NCBI GenBank assembly: GCA_020722215.1
Contig: DYLG01000008.1
Location: forward strand, 1-35,236
Reading direction: 5' to 3'
Source of the DNA: Desulfomonile tiedjei
Lineage (GTDB): Bacteria; Desulfobacterota; Desulfomonilia; Desulfomonilales; Desulfomonilaceae
Length of the DNA: 35,236 nucleotides
A model generated the notes under the pieces. That model ran no database searches. It worked only from the letters and a program-made list of their open reading frames with translations, and had not been told where the DNA came from. This document shows positions 25,913-35,104 of the stretch, one piece after another (within the stretch, counting starts at the first letter, position 1; each line of letters begins with the position of its first letter). Both the position numbers and the translations under genes were made by a program.

Positions 25913-25969
25913 ATTGACTAATCTCCTTTCCGAGTCTGTTCCCCGGCGGTTCTGGGCGAACCACCCGGA

Positions 25970-27829
25970 TCAGAACAATCCGAACGACTGCTTGGGGATC
26001 TCCACCGGGGAAAGGTCCCCGGTCATCATGGATTGGGCCTTGCCGCCCGCCAGAGACAGTATCGAATCGGCAAAGAACCGTGCTGAAGCGAGTTTGCCCC
26101 TGTAGAAGGCCGCGTCCCTACTGGACAGGAAGACCTCTTTCTTCTGATCGTCGGTTTCCGCACCGGCTTCCTTGTAGATTTGCTCCAGCTTCTCGTCGGC
26201 AATGGCCGCCTGCCACAGGAGCATCGAGCCCACCACCACATCGCCGAAAAGCCCCAGGTAAGTCGTGGCATTGAGCACTGGAGTCAGGGGATCTCCGGAC
26301 ATGCCCTTTTGGGCAAAGTAAACTGTCGCTTCAATCAGTTTGGAGCGCGCTTCGTCCACTTTGCGCGCTGTTTCCTTGAGGCGAGAGTTGTCCTTTACGC
26401 CCGCAAGATGCCCATCCATCTCTTCGAGAAACGACCTGAACAGAGCGCCCTGATTTAGGGGCAGCTTGCGTCCCACGAGGTCCAAGGCCTGGATCGCATT
26501 GGTCCCTTCATAGATGGAGGTGATCTTGATATCTCTGAGGAATTGTTCCACAGGGTACTCCGAGCAGAAGCCGTATCCTCCGTGTGTCTGAACCGCCAGT
26601 TCCGCGACCCTGAAACCCATGTCAGAGCACCATGCCTTGCAAACCGGAATCAAGAGGTCCAGCAGACCCTGGTATTTCGCTGCGGCTTCCTTGGTTTGCG
26701 CGATTCTTGTCCTATCCTCGCAGGATGCAGCGAAGTAGAGCAGGCATCGCATTCCTTCGGTCACGCTCTTCATCCACAGCAACATGCGCCTTACGTCCGG
26801 ATGGTCGATTATGGGTATCTTGGCCGCGGCCGGGTCTCTCATTTGGCGAAAATCCGGGCCTTGAGCGCGCTCGTTGGCGTACCTCAGAGCGTGCATGTAC
26901 GCGCCGCTTGCAAGCGCGAGCCCCTGAACTCCCACGGCCAGCCTCGCGTCGTTGATCAGGTGGAACATTATTTTCATGCCCTGGTTTTCTTCGCCGACAA
27001 GGAACCCTTTGCAGTTCCCCTTTTCCCCGAAGTTCAACGCGCAAGTTGCGGATCCGTGAATCCCGAGCTTCCTCTCCACTGCCGCGGTGATGACGTCATT
27101 GTCCACCAGCGCGCCGTTTTCGACTCTCTTCTTGGGCACGATGAAGATGCTTGTCCCCTTGGTACCGGCCGGCGCTCCTTCCACGCGAGCGAGGACCATG
27201 TGTACGATGTTATCCACGAGGTCATGGTCGCCGGATGTAATAAAGATCTTGTTGCCCACGATGGAATATGACCCATCGGGATTTTTCACGGCCTTGGTCC
27301 TGAGGGCGCCGACGTCGCTGCCCGCATGGGGTTCGGTCAGGCACATGGCGCCGCCCCATTCGCCGGTGTACATTTTGTCCATGTATGTGCGGCGCTGCTC
27401 TTCGGCGCCGAAGACCTCGATCAACCGGGCCGCTCCCAAGGCAAGGCCCGGGTAGGCCATGAAAGCAAGATTCGCGGCCACGAAGTTCTCCATTGCAGCA
27501 GCATACAGCGTAATAGGGGCGCCCTGTCCGCCGTGCTCGGGGGACACGGAGAGCGAGGGCCATGCTCCATCGCGGTACAACGCGTAAACCTTGTGAAAAG
27601 ACTGTGGCACTCTCACCCGGCCGTTTTCCAGCCTTACGCCCACGCGGTCGCCGTCCGCGTTGGCCGGCCAGAGTTCATTTTCCGCGAGTTTCTGCGCGGC
27701 CTCCAACACCATGAGGCACATATCGCGCGAGTAATCCCCGTATTTTTCGGTCTGTGCCAGTTCGTCGATCCTCAATTGCTCGAACAGCACAAACTTCACG
27801 TCACGTTCGTCAACCAAGAGATTGGCCAT
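25970..27829 (-). CDS. Acyl-CoA dehydrogenase, long form with C-terminal extension
   Basis: The protein is 619 residues from ATG 27829 (AGGAGA upstream). It has the FAD-binding signatures MCLTEPHAGSDVGALRTKA and IVGNKIFITSGDH, the C-terminal signature VQTHGGYGFCSEYPVEQF, and the catalytic base glutamate in ITSIYEGTNAIQALDL. About 140 residues continue past the usual end, as in the DmdC-like and related long acyl-CoA dehydrogenases. The reaction is alpha,beta-oxidation of an acyl-CoA to enoyl-CoA, with electrons passed to ETF. The substrate is not decided by the sequence. With the FadB-like gene 3.6 kb away it fits fatty- or aromatic-acid breakdown. It is divergent from the substrate-binding protein gene. 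Confidence 0.9.
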   Translation of the reverse strand: MANLLVDERDVKFVLFEQLRIDELAQTEKYGDYSRDMCLMVLEAAQKLAENELWPANADGDRVGVRLENGRVRVPQSFHKVYALYRDGAWPSLSVSPEHGGQGAPITLYAAAMENFVAANLAFMAYPGLALGAARLIEVFGAEEQRRTYMDKMYTGEWGGAMCLTEPHAGSDVGALRTKAVKNPDGSYSIVGNKIFITSGDHDLVDNIVHMVLARVEGAPAGTKGTSIFIVPKKRVENGALVDNDVITAAVERKLGIHGSATCALNFGEKGNCKGFLVGEENQGMKIMFHLINDARLAVGVQGLALASGAYMHALRYANERAQGPDFRQMRDPAAAKIPIIDHPDVRRMLLWMKSVTEGMRCLLYFAASCEDRTRIAQTKEAAAKYQGLLDLLIPVCKAWCSDMGFRVAELAVQTHGGYGFCSEYPVEQFLRDIKITSIYEGTNAIQALDLVGRKLPLNQGALFRSFLEEMDGHLAGVKDNSRLKETARKVDEARSKLIEATVYFAQKGMSGDPLTPVLNATTYLGLFGDVVVGSMLLWQAAIADEKLEQIYKEAGAETDDQKKEVFLSSRDAAFYRGKLASARFFADSILSLAGGKAQSMMTGDLSPVEIPKQSFGLF

Positions 27830-27969
27830 TTGTAAGTCTCCTGAGCACTCCGCGTCCGATATTAGCAGGATTCCTGCATAATAGCCTAGGCAATAACCGT
27901 GCCGCAAGTAACAAACGAGCCGCACTGCCGGCTTTCTCGTGCGAAACGGAGGCCGCATGCCAATGTGGC

Positions 27970-27987
27970 GCAGGCTTTCCAGCCTGC
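27970..27987. repeat. Intergenic palindrome family B (GCAGGCT-TTCC-AGCCTGC)
   Basis: A perfect 7-bp stem around a TTCC loop lies in the divergent gap 27830-28289 and is related to 8206-8223. The rest of this gap shows no supported gene. A 24-codon frame at 28163 has a possible ribosome binding site but no recognisable product. Confidence 0.6.
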
Positions 27988-28289
27988 GGCTTTTCTAGCG
28001 GCCGCACAACATTTGGCGCAGGGAAAACGTCATGCCGCGCGTTCGGCAACGGGTTATCCCCTCCTGTCCGCTATTGATGCCATGGCATGTTTCTTGCCAA
28101 CCGAAGGCCCGGTTCGGATAATTCTTGGGCTGACCAACCCAAATGAGGTAAAAAGAGAAGACTATGTCGAAGCTGTTCGGAATGGGAAGCCGCGGCCCGA
28201 CCCCGTCTCGCCCAGCGGGGCGGACCGTATCTCTATAGCAAGTGGAACAGGTTTACCTGGGCCACATTTTCCCGTGAATGGAGGAACGG

Positions 28290-29466
28290 ATGAGAAGAAC
28301 AGTCATATTGACGGTTGTGTGCTCTGGCGGCGTTCGCTCTTGCTGCTGCCGCATTCGGAGCGGGGAAGGTGAGAGGGGTCTCTGACACGGAGATCATCAT
28401 CGGTCAGTGGGGACCTCAGACCGGTCCGGCAGCTCTGTGGGGCGCGGTGGGAAGAGCAACCGGCGTTTACTTCGAGCTGATTAATTCGGAGGGGGGCATT
28501 CACGGTAGGAAGATCAAGTACTTCCTCCGGGACGACGCGTACATGCCGGCAAAGACCAAGGCCATAGCAAAGGAATTCATTGACGAAATCGGCGTATTTG
28601 CAGTGGTAGGAGGGGTGGGAACCTCTTGCGGAATGGCGGTGATCGAGGACCTCACCAAGGCGGGCATCCCATGGATCAGCCCTGCTTCGGGCTCTACACA
28701 TTGGGTCAAGCCGTTCAACAAGTACATATTCTCCACATTTCCACAGTACTTCCAGGAGGCTTACGTCCAGACTCAGTATGCCGTCGAGAAGATGGGAAAG
28801 AAGAAGATCGCCTTCTTCTACCAGAACGACGACTACGGCAAGGAAGGCCTTGAGGGCGCCAAGGCGTACCTGAGCGAAAAGGGGTTGCAGCTTGCAGCGG
28901 AAATCCCTGTTGAGGTTCCGGACACGGACCTGAAGTCCCACGCGCTCAAGCTCAAGGAGTCCGGCGCTGAGGTGGTGATCCTGTGGGTGCTTCCCAAGCA
29001 TGCGGCCATCATGATAGGCACATGCAAGGCCCTGGCGTTTTCGCCGCAATTCATGGCAGCCTCCACCCTGTCCGATCCCGAACTGATGTTCACCGTCACA
29101 AAGGGACTTTGGAAGGACGTGATTTACGGGAACTTCGTGAACATGCAGAGCCCGTTGGTCAAAAAGTACAACGACGCGCAGAAGAAGTGGGCCCCGACGG
29201 AGAAATACACGGGCCTTTTCTATCTGGCAGGGTTCTATTTTGCCGAGCCGCTCGTCAAGGGGCTGCAATTGACCGGCAAAGACCTCACGGTGGAATCCTT
29301 CCTCAAGGCCATGGAATCCATTAAGGACTGGAACGATTGGCTTGGATACAACTGCACCTTCACAGCAACAGACCACCAGGGAGTGAAGTCCGTTTATCTT
29401 GAGAAATGCGGCGACAACGGAGCGCGTATCAAGGTCTCGGACTGGTTGGTTTACAAACCAAAGTAG
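28290..29466 (+). CDS. Branched-chain amino acid-type ABC substrate-binding protein, apparent frameshift in the signal peptide
   Basis: The main frame from about 28315 encodes a Leu/Ile/Val-binding family protein of type I periplasmic fold: DTEIIIGQWGPQTGPAALWG, NSEGGIHGRKIKYFLRDD, VVGGVGTSCGMAVIEDL, AFFYQNDDYGKEGLEGAKAY and YTGLFYLAGFYFAEPLVKGL. It would capture a small organic acid or amino acid in the periplasm. The best start is ATG 28290, preceded by GGAGG and encoding MRRTVILTV, but it is one base out of frame with the remainder (LCALAAFALAAAAFGAGK). Joined, they make a normal signal peptide. A TTG at 28315 would give one without its positive end. No transporter permease or ATPase genes are next to it. 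Confidence 0.85.
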
Positions 29467-29479
29467 AATCTTCTCTTGC

Positions 29480-29504
29480 ACCGGCCGTGTCTATCGCGGC
29501 CGGT
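29480..29504 (+). terminator. Hairpin after the substrate-binding protein gene, terminator candidate
   Basis: ACCGGCCG (29480-29487) pairs with CGGCCGGT (29497-29504) around a 9-base loop, 13 bases past the stop codon. No T-run follows, so it is a weak candidate for intrinsic termination. Confidence 0.4.
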
Positions 29505-29564
29505 AGCACCTCAACTTGCCCGGTCTTGTAACCTCCGAGATTTGCATGACAAACCGAAAATCCG

Positions 29565-29629
29565 ACCACCAAGACACAAAGACACCAAGTGAAAGGCTCT
29601 TTGAGTTCTTTGTGTCTTCGTGGTTGATT
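29565..29629. repeat. Inverted repeat family F (ACCACCAAGACACAAAG ... CTTTGTGTCTTCGTGGTT)
   Basis: The left arm at 29565-29581 and the right arm at 29608-29625 pair with one or two mismatches. Right-arm-like copies recur at 33836-33850 (CTCTTTGTGTCTTCG) and, more diverged, at 34000-34023 (TGTCTTCGTG, then GGTTGAT). The repeat is followed by repeat E at 29657-29700. Confidence 0.6.
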
Positions 29630-30714
29630 GTCTTTGTCGGGGCCGCAAGCCGCGTGGGGTAGGCCGGACGTTATACGTCCGGGCCGCGAAGCGGGACGAG
29701 GCATATTCTCGAGGACGGAGGATCAAGGCCAATTCGCCGAAACAACTTGAAACGCACGAAGCTGACCCCGATTTTCTCGAAGCTACAGCGCTGAACATGT
29801 CCGGCCTGCAGTTCGTCCGAAGGCTGGACAGCAAGAGGGTTGTGTTGATTGCGGACACCTGCCGCGCAGGAGGGTTTTCCGTTCAGGGAGCCGGATCGAT
29901 CGGTCGTTCGCTTAATGACATGATCAGCCGGTTCACCGAATCCGAAGGCAAGGTGATCCTCACGTCCTCTCGGTGGGATGAGCTGTCCGTCGAGCCACCG
30001 GAAATGCAAAATGGGGTGTTCACGCACTACCTCCTGAAAGGGCTCAAGGGCGAGGCCGATCTGAACAACGACGGAGTCGTGTCTCTCCAGGAAGTATACG
30101 AATACGTTTACAGCAAGACCAAGGAATACACTTCCGGAAAGCAGCATCCACAGTTGGAGGGCAAAGTTCAGGGGGTTTTCCCGATCTCGCTGACGAGTCT
30201 CTATCCTACCCGCGTATCGAGGCCCGAACGGCCGGCTGCTCTTCCGGCACCCTCTACGTCCGCGCCGGCTCCGGCGGACAAGCCCTCTGATGTGGAAAGA
30301 CTCAGGGCACAGGCCGAGGCAGGCGACGCGGAGGCCCAGTTCAAGTTAGGGGGGTTGTATGAAATAGGCTTCGGTGTTGCCAGGGATACTGTTGCAGCAC
30401 TGGCGTGGTAAAAGCGCGCCGCGGCAAAGGGCCACGAAAATGCCAAGAAGGCAGTTGCCCGATTACAACCGAAGCCTGCGCCAAAGCCCGCATCACAGCT
30501 TGTTGACCCAGTGAAGCAGCTCATGGAGAGAGCCGAGCGCGGCGATGTAGCGGCCCAAAACGACCTGGCTTACCGTTACTATGAGGGGAACGGCGTCGAA
30601 AAGAGCTTTACCAAAGCGGTCATGTGGTACAAGAAGGCAGCCGACCAGGGCCACCAGGAGGCGGCTGCTCGCCTGAAAGGCGCATCTTACCCGGGGGCTG
30701 CTGGAAGAAAATAG
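29620..30714 (+). pseudogene. Broken caspase-Sel1 protein gene
   Basis: A single frame runs from 29620 to 30714, interrupted only by TAA at 30409-30411. The stop falls inside a Sel1 repeat exactly where tyrosine is expected (AALAW-stop-KRAAAKGHE, compare AVMWYKKAADQGHQE in the next repeat), so a Tyr codon became a stop. Recognisable homology starts at about 29761: EATALNMSGLQFVRRL, catalytic cysteine motif VVLIADTCRAGGFS, an EF-hand-like loop DLNNDGVVSLQEV, a Pro/Ala-rich linker, then two Sel1 repeats. The first half of the caspase domain, including the SGHG histidine and any signal peptide, is missing and replaced by intergenic repeats. Both defects point to a dead gene. Confidence 0.75.
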
Positions 30715-30800
30715 GCGTTGGTCCTTGAGGACCGCGACAACAACGGAACTCTTATTAAGGTCTCGGACCGGCTGATCTGCAAACCCAAGTGGGCTTCCGC
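30715..30800 (+). pseudogene. 3' remnant of a second substrate-binding protein gene
   Basis: The translated stretch LEDRDNNGTLIKVSDRLICK matches the end of the intact substrate-binding protein (LEKCGDNGARIKVSDWLVYK) at most positions. The DNA is also alike (AAGGTCTCGGAC in both). Only the last 25 or so codons remain and the stop is lost. It looks like the tail of a tandem paralogue mostly deleted. The following bases up to 31082 hold nothing I can assign. Confidence 0.6.
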
Positions 30801-31082
30801 AATGCCGGCCGTTTCCGCCGCAGCCTGCTTCCAACAAATCAGCTCCCCGACTCAACCGCGCGCCGATCCGTTTCGGCGTCACCCCGCGAATCCGTCCCGC
30901 ATGATCTGCTGTTCCTTCGGGACAACATATTGTTCAACACAGAACGGGATCGAACCCGGTGACAACTGAACCTTGCTTTGGTCACCGCCCCGCCGCAAGC
31001 CGAGGCCGTAGGCACGCATATTGCTTGCCTAAAGGATGCTCGGGTGGGATTGATCCTTTGGCCGCCTTTCGGAACCAAGGCA

Positions 31083-31337
31083 GTGATCCATCTTCAGGAA
31101 AATATGCTTGACAAGAACACCGTGGCCATAGAGGTTGACGGAGTGCTTGACGCGGGAGCGGTCCCCCTGCTCAAAGGGGTGTGCGACCGCCACCTCGGGC
31201 TTGGGAGGGAAGTGCTTGTCAACCTGCGTTCCGTGGTGCACATAACCAGAGAGGGCAGGGTGTTCATCCATCGAATGCGCGGCAGGGTTCGGGTTTCCAA
31301 TTTGCCTGAATTCATGAACCTGGAAACGGACTTCTGA
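31083..31337 (+). CDS. Small STAS-like (anti-sigma-antagonist-type) protein
   Basis: The protein is about 84 residues. The pattern TVAIEVDGVLDAGAVPLLKG, then VLVNLRSVVHITREGRVFIH, follows the beta-alpha layout of STAS domains (a strand, G-LD, a helix, a strand with a residue near the phospho-site, a helix). The usual phosphorylated Ser/Thr would fall at IT in VVHITREG; this is uncertain. The start could be GTG 31083 or ATG 31104; the longer version contains the first strand. It is orphaned, with no kinase or phosphatase nearby. It stands 64 bases before the FadB-like gene, so it may be co-transcribed. Confidence 0.55.
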   Translation: MIHLQENMLDKNTVAIEVDGVLDAGAVPLLKGVCDRHLGLGREVLVNLRSVVHITREGRVFIHRMRGRVRVSNLPEFMNLETDF

Positions 31338-31401
31338 CCGGATTGGCGATCGCTCGGTCGTCCTTATGCCAACCTACGAAAACCTTTTAGGAGATTGGAA
31401 C

Positions 31402-33411
31402 ATGAGCGTTGAGAAAATGTTTCGGATGGAGAAGCGAGACGGAATAGGGGTTGTAACCCTAGACACGCCCGGCGAAGCCATGAACACATGGACGGAGGCG
31501 GCTGTGGATGAGGCCATAGTCCTCCTGGGGGATCTGGAAAAGGCGTCGGACCTTAAGGGCGTGATATTCATTTCGGGCAAACGGGGAAGTTTCCACGCGG
31601 GGGCCAATCTCAACATGTTGGACAGCATGCGAGACAGAGAACGGCTCGTGCGGTTTCTTGACATCTTTATCGACACCTTCAAGAGGCTGGAAGCATTGCC
31701 GTTCCCTGTTGTGGCGGCAATCGACGGCTATTGCCTCGGGGGCGGCCTGGAGTTTGCCCTGAGCTGCACCGCCCGAATCGCAAAGAGCGGCAGGACAACA
31801 CGGTTGGGGCTGCCCGAGTGCACTCTGGGAATATTCCCCGGAGGTGGCGGCACCCAACGTCTGCCCCGGCTGATCGGTATCCCGGCCATTGAACTCGTCC
31901 TGAAAGGCACAGTTCTTTCCGCTGAAAAGGCTTTGGAGATCGGAATAGTTGACAAGGCGGTTCCCGAAGATGCGGACCTCCTCGAAGAAGCGATTAAGTT
32001 CGTCAATGATCTGGCGTCCGGCGCAGTGGTGCTCAAGAGGCCGCAGCACGACTTTTCCCGGATCGACGCCATAGCGGAGATGGCTCGCCAGGGCGTGCTT
32101 AAGGTCACCAAGGGCCGCGAGATCCCCGGCCCGATGCTGGCAATCAAGGCCATGCAGGATGGTCTGAAAGTCCCCCTCAGCGAAGGCCTTGAGATCGAGA
32201 AGAACTACAACGTTGAGGTTGTTCTGTGCAATCAGGCCAAAGGCGGCATCAACACGTTTTTCCTGAAGAAAATGAGCGACAAGCCTCGGTCCATGATGAG
32301 CAAGGGTTTTCGGCCCAGGCCCCTTAACAAGGTTGCAGTGCTGGGATTCGGCGCCATGGGCCGCGGCATAGCAATCGACATCCTGCGCGCGACCCAAATC
32401 CCTGTCGTGGTCAAGGATATTCCCCAGGCCCTGGAGCCCGGCACGGCCTTTGTCCGCAAGATCCTCGACGGAATGGCTCAGAAGAAGAAACTCAAGGGAA
32501 ACGTGGATGATATGATGAAGCGGCTCTCTGTGGTTTCCGACTACGGAGACGAGTTGAAGGACGCTGGCCTGGTCATAGAAGCCGTATTCGAGGACATCAA
32601 GGTGAAAGAGCAGGTTTACCGGGAGATCTGCAGCGTAGTACCCGCCGATTGCATCATCGCGACGAACACTTCTTCCATACCCATGGATCGTATGGCCCCA
32701 TTCGTGACCAATCCCGAAAGGTTCGGCGGCCTTCACTTCTTTTCGCCCGTGTGGCTGATGGAACTCGTGGAGGTCATCAAAGGAGCGAAGACCAGCCAGG
32801 ACACGGTTGACAATCTTCTGAACTTCGCGGCTGAGATCAGAAAGCGCCCCATTGTGTGCAAGGACAATCCCGGCTTCGTGGTCAATGCGATTCTGTTTCC
32901 GTACTTCCAGGCGGCTCTGGAATTCCTCGAGTCAGGCAACAGCATTGAAGCTGTGGACAAGGCATTTACGGATTTCGGTATGCCTGTGGGCCCGATCCGG
33001 CTGACTGACGAGGTTGGCATTGACGTGTGCTACAACGTGATGAAAGGGAGAGGACTTGCGCAGGATACTCTGAAGAACGTCGTCGGAGCGGGACGATTGG
33101 GCCTGAAAAAATCGGGGAAGGGCTTTTTCCTGGAAAACGGCTCCGTGGATCCCGATGTCCTTCCGCTCATCGTTCATAAGGAAAAGCGCGAACTCACCGC
33201 GGAACAAATGCAGACAAGAGTGCTCACGGACATGGTTAAGGTGGCAAAAGACCTGCTGGATCGCGGAATCGTCCAAGATCCCGGAATGATAGACATCGGC
33301 ATGATCTGGGGCACAGGCTTCCCGCCGGACAGGGGCGGCCCTCTAAAATGGGCCGATCTTACCGGGCTGAGCGAAAAGCTCTTCGGAAAGACGTTCTATC
33401 CGGGAAACTGA
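31402..33411 (+). CDS. FadB/FadJ-type enoyl-CoA hydratase / 3-hydroxyacyl-CoA dehydrogenase
   Basis: This is a two-function beta-oxidation enzyme of 669 residues. The N-terminal crotonase domain has AIDGYCLGGGLEFALSC and the second catalytic glutamate region GLPECTLGIFPGGGGTQRLP; it hydrates enoyl-CoA. From about residue 310 comes the NAD-binding dehydrogenase: VAVLGFGAMGRGIAIDIL, IEAVFEDIKVKEQVY, the catalytic histidine in GLHFFSPVWLMELVEV, and NPGFVVNAILFPYFQAALEF. A C-terminal dehydrogenase repeat is at the end (RGGPLKWADLTGL). Start ATG 31402 has AGGAGA upstream; an ATG at 31366 lacks it. The length is slightly under E. coli FadB/FadJ, and all active-site motifs are present. Together with the acyl-CoA dehydrogenase it covers two or three beta-oxidation steps. 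No thiolase is seen. Confidence 0.92.
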   Translation: MSVEKMFRMEKRDGIGVVTLDTPGEAMNTWTEAAVDEAIVLLGDLEKASDLKGVIFISGKRGSFHAGANLNMLDSMRDRERLVRFLDIFIDTFKRLEALPFPVVAAIDGYCLGGGLEFALSCTARIAKSGRTTRLGLPECTLGIFPGGGGTQRLPRLIGIPAIELVLKGTVLSAEKALEIGIVDKAVPEDADLLEEAIKFVNDLASGAVVLKRPQHDFSRIDAIAEMARQGVLKVTKGREIPGPMLAIKAMQDGLKVPLSEGLEIEKNYNVEVVLCNQAKGGINTFFLKKMSDKPRSMMSKGFRPRPLNKVAVLGFGAMGRGIAIDILRATQIPVVVKDIPQALEPGTAFVRKILDGMAQKKKLKGNVDDMMKRLSVVSDYGDELKDAGLVIEAVFEDIKVKEQVYREICSVVPADCIIATNTSSIPMDRMAPFVTNPERFGGLHFFSPVWLMELVEVIKGAKTSQDTVDNLLNFAAEIRKRPIVCKDNPGFVVNAILFPYFQAALEFLESGNSIEAVDKAFTDFGMPVGPIRLTDEVGIDVCYNVMKGRGLAQDTLKNVVGAGRLGLKKSGKGFFLENGSVDPDVLPLIVHKEKRELTAEQMQTRVLTDMVKVAKDLLDRGIVQDPGMIDIGMIWGTGFPPDRGGPLKWADLTGLSEKLFGKTFYPGN

Positions 33412-34105
33412 GGTCCTGACGCAAAACAACCCCGGAGTGCATTTCGTCATGGGCTGTGGTAGGGGCGACCGGCCGGCCGCCCCTATTTCAACCGGCCCGG
33501 CCATCCGAAACCACGAAAACCCCGCAATACTTAATTCGAGGCGGGCTCTAATACTATCGGCAAGAATGCGCTCACTGATTCTGAGCCGACACCCCGGCGA
33601 AAGCCGCGGGGATGTCCCCAATACGTGACCGTATTTGTGAAACAAAGTGCTAAGTCTTTAAATTGTCGTCCGTTTCTGCTGTTGCATGTCTCCAAGCAAG
33701 TTGGCGTAACAGGTGATTCGAGGCTCCTCTCAGCATTGGCCCCATCCGCGGTCGCAGCGGGTTACCACCGAGACTACAGACAGAATTCCAAGTCTTTGGG
33801 AATGCGGATTCTATCAGAGTTGTTTTTCCCTTGAGCTCTTTGTGTCTTCGCGCCTTTGTAGTTTGATTTGCGCCGCCAAAGGATGGTCATGGTGAACTGT
33901 TACATGGAACATTCGTTACTGCACTGAGACGGTGGGCTTCCCGCGATATTTCAGATGGTTACAGACGCGGAAACCACCATCTGGGAAAACGCCGGTTGAT
34001 GTCTTCGTGTCCTTGCGGTTGATAGCTTTTCTCGCGGCCGGTTGAGGCGCCGCGCAAGAAGCGCCACTCCCTTGCATGCTCCACTCCTCGAAAACTCACC
34101 GGCAC
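33412..34105. repeat. 694-base gap with palindrome A and two family F copies
   Basis: No supported gene. Palindrome A lies at 33461-33484 (AGGGGCG...CGCCCCT), 50 bases after the FadB-like stop, with a possible extension ACCGGCC-rich. Family F copies lie at 33836-33850 and 34000-34023. Short frames here have no ribosome binding sites and no recognisable product. Confidence 0.55.
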
Positions 34106-35104
34106 TCACTCGCCTTGGGGGGTGTCAGCCCGGCCGCTGGGAGGTCTCTTGTGAGGATTCTCTTCCAGGTAACGATCTCTGTAATACTCCACAGACTGCG
34201 TCTCCGCTCCCCGAAGCCTTTCCCCCTCTTTCAACGATGCGACAATTGCCCGATTGACCAGAGCAGGCTCATAGTCGGGGTCAAGCTCGATGGCTTTGTC
34301 GTAAGCAGCGAGCGCCCGAGCGTTTTGTCCAAGTTTGGAGTAGCAGATGCCCATGTTGCTGAACGGTTGAGGAGAAGTATCGTTGATTTCGATACTCATC
34401 TTGAAATACCGAATCGCTTCCTCCCAATTCTGCTCTTCCATAAGGGCAAATCCTTGCTCAAAGAGGTCCAATGCTTCCAAGTACTGTTCCACGGTAAGCC
34501 TTTTCGGCAGTAGGCGCATCACATCGTCAAGAAACGTGGTCGCCTTCCAGAAACAATCGCTTTTCGGGTCTCCGAATTGGAGGATTTTGTGATAGGCCCT
34601 CAAGGTATTTGGTATATCCAGCATTTTCTGATGCGTAAGGGCCTTGTTAAAGTAAGCCTCGGTAAAATGGGGGAAAATCCGAACTGCGTTGTCGAAATGG
34701 ACAAGCGCCGCTTCGTATTGCTCCTGCACCGCATAGTAAACGCCCATTGCATACTGAACCAAATGATTGTGCGAATTCTCGACCATTAGTTCATCGAGGG
34801 CCCGCTTGGCTTCGGCGAATCTCCAGTTCTCGAGCAGCTTCAGTGCCTCGTTTACGGCTCTTTCAGTTTCTTCGTTGATTTCGATGATGAACTCGGGGGC
34901 TTTGGGACGATCCTGCTTGGATATTCGGTACTCTTTGAAGGTCGCATAGTGCCTGCAGCCTTCGCAGGCTTCATTCCTGATGGAGGCGCAACAGGGCGGA
35001 CAAATAAGAGCGTTGTTCTGCTCTTTGCAGGCCCGTTTGCCTTTCGCCTTTCCGCACAAAACGCATTTGGTTTTCACGAGACGCCTCTTTTCTTCATAGC
35101 TCAC
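34106..35104 (-). CDS. Zinc-ribbon and TPR repeat protein
   Basis: The protein is about 323-332 residues. The N-terminal 50 residues hold cysteine pairs suited to a zinc ribbon or treble clef: CVLCGKAKGKRAC, LICPPCCASIRNEACEGCRH. The remainder is TPR: FAEAKRALDELMVENSHNH, GVYYAVQEQYEAALVHFDNA, ALMEEQNWEEAIRYFKMSIE and NMGICYSKLGQNARALAAYD, about six repeats ending in a Lys/Pro-rich tail. There is no signal peptide, so it is cytoplasmic. Start GTG 35104 or, with a better ribosome binding site (AAGAGG), GTG 35077. TPRs mediate protein contacts; the partner is unknown. The 132 bases beyond it to the window end show nothing. Confidence 0.8.
   Translation of the reverse strand: MSYEEKRRLVKTKCVLCGKAKGKRACKEQNNALICPPCCASIRNEACEGCRHYATFKEYRISKQDRPKAPEFIIEINEETERAVNEALKLLENWRFAEAKRALDELMVENSHNHLVQYAMGVYYAVQEQYEAALVHFDNAVRIFPHFTEAYFNKALTHQKMLDIPNTLRAYHKILQFGDPKSDCFWKATTFLDDVMRLLPKRLTVEQYLEALDLFEQGFALMEEQNWEEAIRYFKMSIEINDTSPQPFSNMGICYSKLGQNARALAAYDKAIELDPDYEPALVNRAIVASLKEGERLRGAETQSVEYYRDRYLEENPHKRPPSGRADTPQGE

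Noticed and set aside
28163-28237. 24-codon frame with a weak AGAGAAG site before its ATG
   Set aside because: Too short and without recognisable product; could be a leader peptide but nothing supports it.
28303-29481. 392-codon - strand frame opposite the substrate-binding protein
   Set aside because: Mirror of a well recognised gene; no family resemblance.
31459-32736. 425-codon - strand frame opposite the FadB-like gene
   Set aside because: Mirror of catalytic crotonase and dehydrogenase domains; His/Gly-rich and motif-free.
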